From assembly GCA_963692995.1 (NCBI GenBank), contig OY843611.1, positions 620,001 to 684,000 on the forward strand: 64,000 bases of DNA. The letters are read 5' to 3'. Each line of letters starts with the position of its first letter. The stretch's first letter is position 1. A model generated the notes under the pieces. The model did not search any database. It worked only from the letters and a program-made list of their open reading frames with translations, and was not told the origin of the DNA. The position numbers were made by a program, and so were the translations under genes. This document shows, in pieces, positions 60,818-64,000 of the stretch. Source of the stretch: Bin87 sp963692995. GTDB lineage: Bacteria; Chloroflexota; Dehalococcoidia; Lucifugimonadales; UBA3495.

Positions 60818-61555
60818 CTACCCGAAGTCAAAGCCGGGCATTTCGTAGCGGATGAGCGTTACGCCCAGTTGGTCGGCCTCGTCTGCCAGCTCGTCAGACC
60901 ACTGAGCATTGGCCACACAGAAGGCTCTGGTGTTGACGCCGGTGAGGTCTTGCAGCAGGATGGCCTGCCGCCGCGCGTTGTGAATATCCGACTCGTTTAT
61001 GGTTACCGAAACTTCAACGACGGCCTGAACCTCCGACTGCTCGCCGAGAGGGGCGCCATGGCCGATGATGTCGATGACCCGGCCCTGGTCAAACTGTTGA
61101 CGGGTCAATCTTCCGTCCCGGCGGGCCGGCAAGAGCAGGTTATTAATGTTGGAACGGTCGGCGAGGGCGATATCCCCGAAATGGTCAACCATAACGAGTT
61201 CGATTTGTTCGGCGCATTTTTGCTCGTAGGAATGACCGCGCAGATTGCCAACCTGTCCGTCGAGTCTCCGTTGACCTTGAGTCAACCGCTGAGAGCTCTC
61301 GGTCAACCGCCGCACCTCCTCGGTCAACTGCTGGACGCTCTCGGTCAACTGCTGCTGACCTTGCTCCAGAGCGTCCAGCCGTCGATCCGTGCTGACGCGA
61401 TATTCGCGGATTTCATCGGGCAGTCTGAGGAAATCTTCGGTGAGCAGTTCGCGCAGGACAAGTTCTCTGACGCGAGGGTCGGCCCGGATTTCGCTAACCA
61501 GTTGCCGGGCGATGGACTCCGGCGACAGCTCCGGTTCAGTCAAACCAATGGTCAT
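60818..61555 (-). CDS. Coiled-coil protein with a nuclease-like C-terminal domain
   Basis: 245 residues. A helical N-terminus (SPESIARQLVSEIRADPRVR) and then Leu/Gln-rich heptads (LEQGQQQLTESVQQLTEEVR, RLTESSQRLTQGQRRL) form a coiled coil. The C-terminal 130 residues (SYEQKCAEQIELVMVDHFGD, VQAVVEVSVTINESDIHNAR) resemble the DUF3782 PD-(D/E)XK-like fold. The domain plan matches 42474-43148, but the sequences are too different for a recent duplication. ATG at 61555 is chosen. Confidence 0.65.
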   Translation of the reverse strand: MTIGLTEPELSPESIARQLVSEIRADPRVRELVLRELLTEDFLRLPDEIREYRVSTDRRLDALEQGQQQLTESVQQLTEEVRRLTESSQRLTQGQRRLDGQVGNLRGHSYEQKCAEQIELVMVDHFGDIALADRSNINNLLLPARRDGRLTRQQFDQGRVIDIIGHGAPLGEQSEVQAVVEVSVTINESDIHNARRQAILLQDLTGVNTRAFCVANAQWSDELADEADQLGVTLIRYEMPGFDFG

Positions 61556-61680
61556 GGCGGTTTCCAATGGGGCGGGAAATTATTGGCGCCCAGTGTACCA
61601 TTTTCCCGTTGGCGGCCGGTTCAGTTGCAATACGGTTCAGTTGCAGTTGCAATAGGTTCCAGGCTGTGCTTACAAACGCC

Positions 61681-61775
61681 GTCATTCCCGCGAAAGCGGG
61701 AATCCAGCGGGTACAAAATAAGGCCGGTTTTCTGCTGGCCGTGATTTTCTGGGTTCCTGCTTTCGCATCAATGGG
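61681..61775. repeat. Family-1 palindromic element, copy D
   Basis: Left end GTCATTCCCGCGAAAGCGGG is intact; the right end is decayed (GGTTCCTGCTTTCGCATCAA) and the interior differs. Lies between the coiled-coil gene and the NHL stop; no gene in that gap. Confidence 0.65.
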
Positions 61776-61835
61776 CGAAAGGGCAAGGGCAACACATCGT
61801 GCGCCGCCCCTGCCGTTTTACAATCGACTTGGCGG

Positions 61836-62783
61836 TTAAGCCCGCGCGTATTTGGAAAAACTGCGGAGTTCGCGCGGCGGGTCCATGTGGCTGCCGCGGA
61901 TGGTGTAGGACACTTCGGAGACGTACACTGCTCCGGCGCTGTCCACGGCGATGCCGTGGGGCGCGATGAACTGGCCGGGGCCCTCGCCCTCTTCGGAAGC
62001 GCCGAACACGCAGACCCGGTTGCCGTCCCGGTCGTAGATAGTTACCCGGTGGCCCAGGCCCGGCGCGTCGTCCACGCCGCCCATGCCGTTGAGCTCGCCC
62101 ACGTAGATGTGGCCGCCCCAGTACACCATGGCGTCCGGTCGGTGGATGTTGCTCCACATGGTCAGGAAGTTGCCCTCGGTGTCGAACAGCTGGATGCGGT
62201 GGCATTCCCGGTCCACCACGTACACCCGCTCATCCTCGTCAAAGGCGATGTTGTGGGGTCGGATGAACTGGCCGGCGTCAATTCCCGGCTCGCCCCAGGA
62301 GAACTTGTACTGCCCCTCCGGGCTGTACACGTGGATACGCGAGTTGCCATAGCCGTCGGAGATGTAGATGTCGCCGTTGCTGGGCCGGATAGCGGCAGAG
62401 GTGGGCCGATTGAAGGGCTGGCCGCTCCAGCGGGGTGCCGGGTGGTTCTTCTCGCCGATTTCCATCAGCTTCTCGCCGGTTACGCTGAACTTCTGGATAG
62501 TGTGAATGCCGTCGTCGGCGGCCAGCAGCGTGTCGTCCGCCGCGCTGTAGTACAGGCCGTGGGTGCGGTTCTCGCTGAAATGGCCCTGCCCGAAGGACCG
62601 CTCAAAGTTGCCGTCCTTGTCAAAGATCATGATGGGATGCTCGCCGCGGGTCAGGATGAACACGCGGTCAGCGCCGTCCACGGCCACGCCGGGACACTCC
62701 AGCAGCCGCATACCATCCGGCAGCTTCAGCCAGTCCGCCACGAAAGTGTATTGAAAATCTCCCTGGCCATAAACTTCAGGCAT
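61836..62783 (-). CDS. NHL-repeat beta-propeller protein
   Basis: 315 residues. Starts MPEVYGQGDFQYTFVADWLK; blades include LLECPGVAVDGADRVFILTR, HGLYYSAADDTLLAADDGIH, RPTSAAIRPSNGDIYISDGY, FIRPHNIAFDEDERVYVVDR and FIAPHGIAVDSAGAVYVSEV. Same family as 43223 but the blades are quite different, so they are older paralogs. No signal peptide. GGGAG lies before the ATG. Confidence 0.85.
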   Translation of the reverse strand: MPEVYGQGDFQYTFVADWLKLPDGMRLLECPGVAVDGADRVFILTRGEHPIMIFDKDGNFERSFGQGHFSENRTHGLYYSAADDTLLAADDGIHTIQKFSVTGEKLMEIGEKNHPAPRWSGQPFNRPTSAAIRPSNGDIYISDGYGNSRIHVYSPEGQYKFSWGEPGIDAGQFIRPHNIAFDEDERVYVVDRECHRIQLFDTEGNFLTMWSNIHRPDAMVYWGGHIYVGELNGMGGVDDAPGLGHRVTIYDRDGNRVCVFGASEEGEGPGQFIAPHGIAVDSAGAVYVSEVSYTIRGSHMDPPRELRSFSKYARA

Positions 62784-62839
62784 GATCTTGCTCCCTTTGC
62801 GATGTGCGTTTTGCGATGTGCGTTGAATTAATCGCGACC

Positions 62840-62915
62840 GTCATTCCCGCGAAAGCGGCAATCCGGACCGCGCTTGCGGCACATAATACCGGATTCCGGC
62901 TTTCCCCGGAATGAC
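62840..62915. repeat. Shorter family-1-like element
   Basis: GTCATTCCCGCGAAAGCGGC at one end and CCGGAATGAC at the other, 76 bp, with an unrelated interior. Confidence 0.6.
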
Positions 62916-62925
62916 GCAGGCTGTT

Positions 62926-63702
62926 TCACTGGGCCATACACCCGCCGTCGATGACTAACTCGGCCCCAGTCACAAAAGACGCCTCGTCGGAGGCCAGGTA
63001 CAGCACGCCGTAGGCCACCTCGATGGGATGCGCCCGACGGCCCAGGGGCACCAAGGCCAGCCGTTGCGCCGCCACCTCCGGGTCATCGTAGGTGGACGCG
63101 CTCATGGGCGTCATGATCGGCCCGGGGTGCACCGAGTTGCAGCGGATGCCCTCGCCGGCGTACTGGACGGCAGTGGATTTGGTGAACAGGCGCACCGCTC
63201 CTTTGGAAGCGTTGTAGGGGTGGGATCGTGACCAGGCTCCCGACAGGCCGGCGATGGACGATATGTTGATGATGGAACCGCCTCCGGCGCGACGCAGGGC
63301 GGGGATGGCCGCCTTGGTGCCCAGGAAGACGCCTTTTGAGTTCACGTTCATAACGCGATCCCATTGCTCCACGGACGTATCCTCCAGCGATATATTGCGC
63401 GCCCCGCCGGCCACGGAGATGCTGATGCCGGCGTTGTTCACCAGCGTGTCCAGCTTCCCGTAGCGTTCTTCGGCCAGGGCGACGATGGCGAGCCAGTCGA
63501 CCTCGCCGGTGACGTCCAGGTGGGCATAGGCGACGTCCCAGCCCTCGGCCCGGCAATCGGCCTCAACCTGCCGGCCCAGGTCGTCGAGAATGTCGCCGAA
63601 CACGACCTTGGCTCCTTCCCGGGCAAACAGGCGCACCTCCTCGGCGCCCATGCCGCGGGCGCCCCCGCTGATAATGGCTACCTTGCCGTCCATTCGGCCC
63701 AT
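62926..63702 (-). CDS. Short-chain dehydrogenase/reductase (SDR)
   Basis: 258 residues. NAD(P) motif GGARGMGAEE (SDR GxxxGxG-type, with the last Gly as expected), NNAG in TLVNNAGISI, catalytic Ser in NISSIAGLSGAWSRS, and the YNASKGA Tyr-x3-Lys pair. Ends VTGAELVIDGG, standard. An acidic Asp (GDILDD) at the end of strand 2 suggests NAD over NADP. Substrate unknown; the family is greatly expanded in this kind of organism. Preceded by AGGAGG, 7 bp before the ATG. Confidence 0.9.
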   Translation of the reverse strand: MGRMDGKVAIISGGARGMGAEEVRLFAREGAKVVFGDILDDLGRQVEADCRAEGWDVAYAHLDVTGEVDWLAIVALAEERYGKLDTLVNNAGISISVAGGARNISLEDTSVEQWDRVMNVNSKGVFLGTKAAIPALRRAGGGSIINISSIAGLSGAWSRSHPYNASKGAVRLFTKSTAVQYAGEGIRCNSVHPGPIMTPMSASTYDDPEVAAQRLALVPLGRRAHPIEVAYGVLYLASDEASFVTGAELVIDGGCMAQ

Positions 63703-63729
63703 GTGTGCCTCCTGTAGAAAGCCGGCGGT

Positions 63730-63861
63730 TCACATCGCCGGCAGGTTTTCGTCGATGATGGCTTGGAGTTGCGGAACCAATGGCGGCAGCTGTTCCGGGA
63801 TGATGAGCCACCGCGCATCAAAGTCCACCCGGTCATAATCGTGAATTAGCGCATTGCGCAG
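63730..63861 (-). pseudogene. C-terminal remnant of a HepT/DUF86-type RNase toxin
   Basis: The last 43 codons read LRNALIHDYDRVDFDARWLI...LVPQLQAII to a TGA at 63730-63732. RNALIHDY is the R-x4-H-x-Y catalytic motif of HepT (a HEPN RNase). Upstream of it the sequence no longer matches the family and other frames contain stops, so the gene looks truncated. No start codon or MNT partner is visible in the window. Confidence 0.5.
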
Positions 63862-63936
63862 GTCGGTAGTTTGCCGCCTTTGCCCACACCGGTAGTGTGG
63901 CAATTTCGCTGAGACCTTGCAACAGCTACGCCTGCG

Positions 63937-63966
63937 TTGACAGCAGCCGAATAACCGCCGGATAAT
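63937..63966 (+). promoter_or_regulatory. Promoter for a gene leaving the right edge
   Basis: TTGACA (63937-63942), 18-bp spacer, GATAAT (63961-63966). GAGGAG at 63978 then suits a GTG start at 63992; only three codons lie inside the window, so no product can be named. Confidence 0.5.
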
Positions 63967-64000
63967 ATGCTTGGCACGAGGAGCTGTGAAGGTGGAAAAC

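Overview
The window is about 64 kb of GC-rich bacterial chromosome, densely coding on both strands, with no rRNA, tRNA, IS element, phage block or CRISPR array that I can see. The gene content suggests a Chloroflexota lineage close to the SAR202/Dehalococcoidia type. It has three luciferase-like flavin monooxygenases, an enolase-superfamily enzyme, a CaiB-type CoA transferase, two molybdenum hydroxylases of the xanthine dehydrogenase/CoxL kind, SDR and enoyl-CoA hydratase genes, NHL propellers and DUF1501/DUF1800 proteins. The taxonomic call is inference from family content, not from a marker tree.

Layout. 0-8 kb: CoA transferase (cut by the left edge), a repeat coiled-coil membrane protein, a molybdenum hydroxylase, a damaged HicA/HicB toxin-antitoxin pair, L-2-hydroxyglutarate oxidase, a mandelate-racemase-like enzyme and a flavin monooxygenase. 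8-15 kb: housekeeping core, with lepA divergent from pyrG-transaldolase-rho, an arrangement resembling the Firmicutes pyrG-tal-rho region. 15-22.6 kb: a large Fn3/cadherin-like surface protein, a tandem pair of Uma2 nucleases, a response regulator/histidine kinase pair and a Pro/Thr-stalk surface protein. 22.7-32.7 kb: HAD and PHP phosphatases, a DinG-type helicase-exonuclease, OGG1-type glycosylase, a MobA/MocA-like nucleotidyltransferase, a candidate structured RNA, an SsuD-like monooxygenase, Uma2 and a PLP aminotransferase. 32.7-43 kb: formate dehydrogenase alpha subunit, VOC protein, a selenocysteine peroxiredoxin-like gene, a PaREP1/HEPN protein, flavin monooxygenase, Uma2, hydrolases, HIT and a MogA/MoaB protein. 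43-51 kb: NHL, DUF1501, DUF1800, PIG-L, MFS and SurE. 51-58 kb: CoxM/CoxL/CoxS-type molybdenum hydroxylase operon, GNAT, then TlpA-CopD-Trm112. 58-64 kb: a second selenoprotein gene (UGSC family) with neighbours, a nuclease-like coiled-coil protein, NHL, SDR and a HepT remnant.

The main observations are: (1) two genes on the minus strand whose reading frames cross an in-frame UGA at a redox-active position (UxxC in a peroxiredoxin-like fold, UGSC in a GrdB-like motif), each followed at the right distance by a hairpin that fits the bacterial SECIS consensus; gene callers would split or truncate both. Each lies directly downstream of a PaREP1/HEPN gene. (2) A promoter-to-terminator, roughly 270-nt, multi-branched RNA candidate at 28998-29269 (minus) that I cannot assign to a known class. 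(3) Two tandem Uma2 genes nearly identical except for one 80-bp block of equal length. (4) A HicB-like antitoxin carrying a HicA-like C-terminal tail beside a frameshifted hicA. (5) Two families of dispersed intergenic palindromes.

Functionally, molybdenum enzymes (three), cofactor handling (MogA/MoaB, MocA-like), flavin monooxygenases and CoA/hydrolase enzymes suggest oxidative use of diverse organic compounds, with selenium and thiol redox proteins in support. The Sec machinery (selA/B/C/D) is not in this window.
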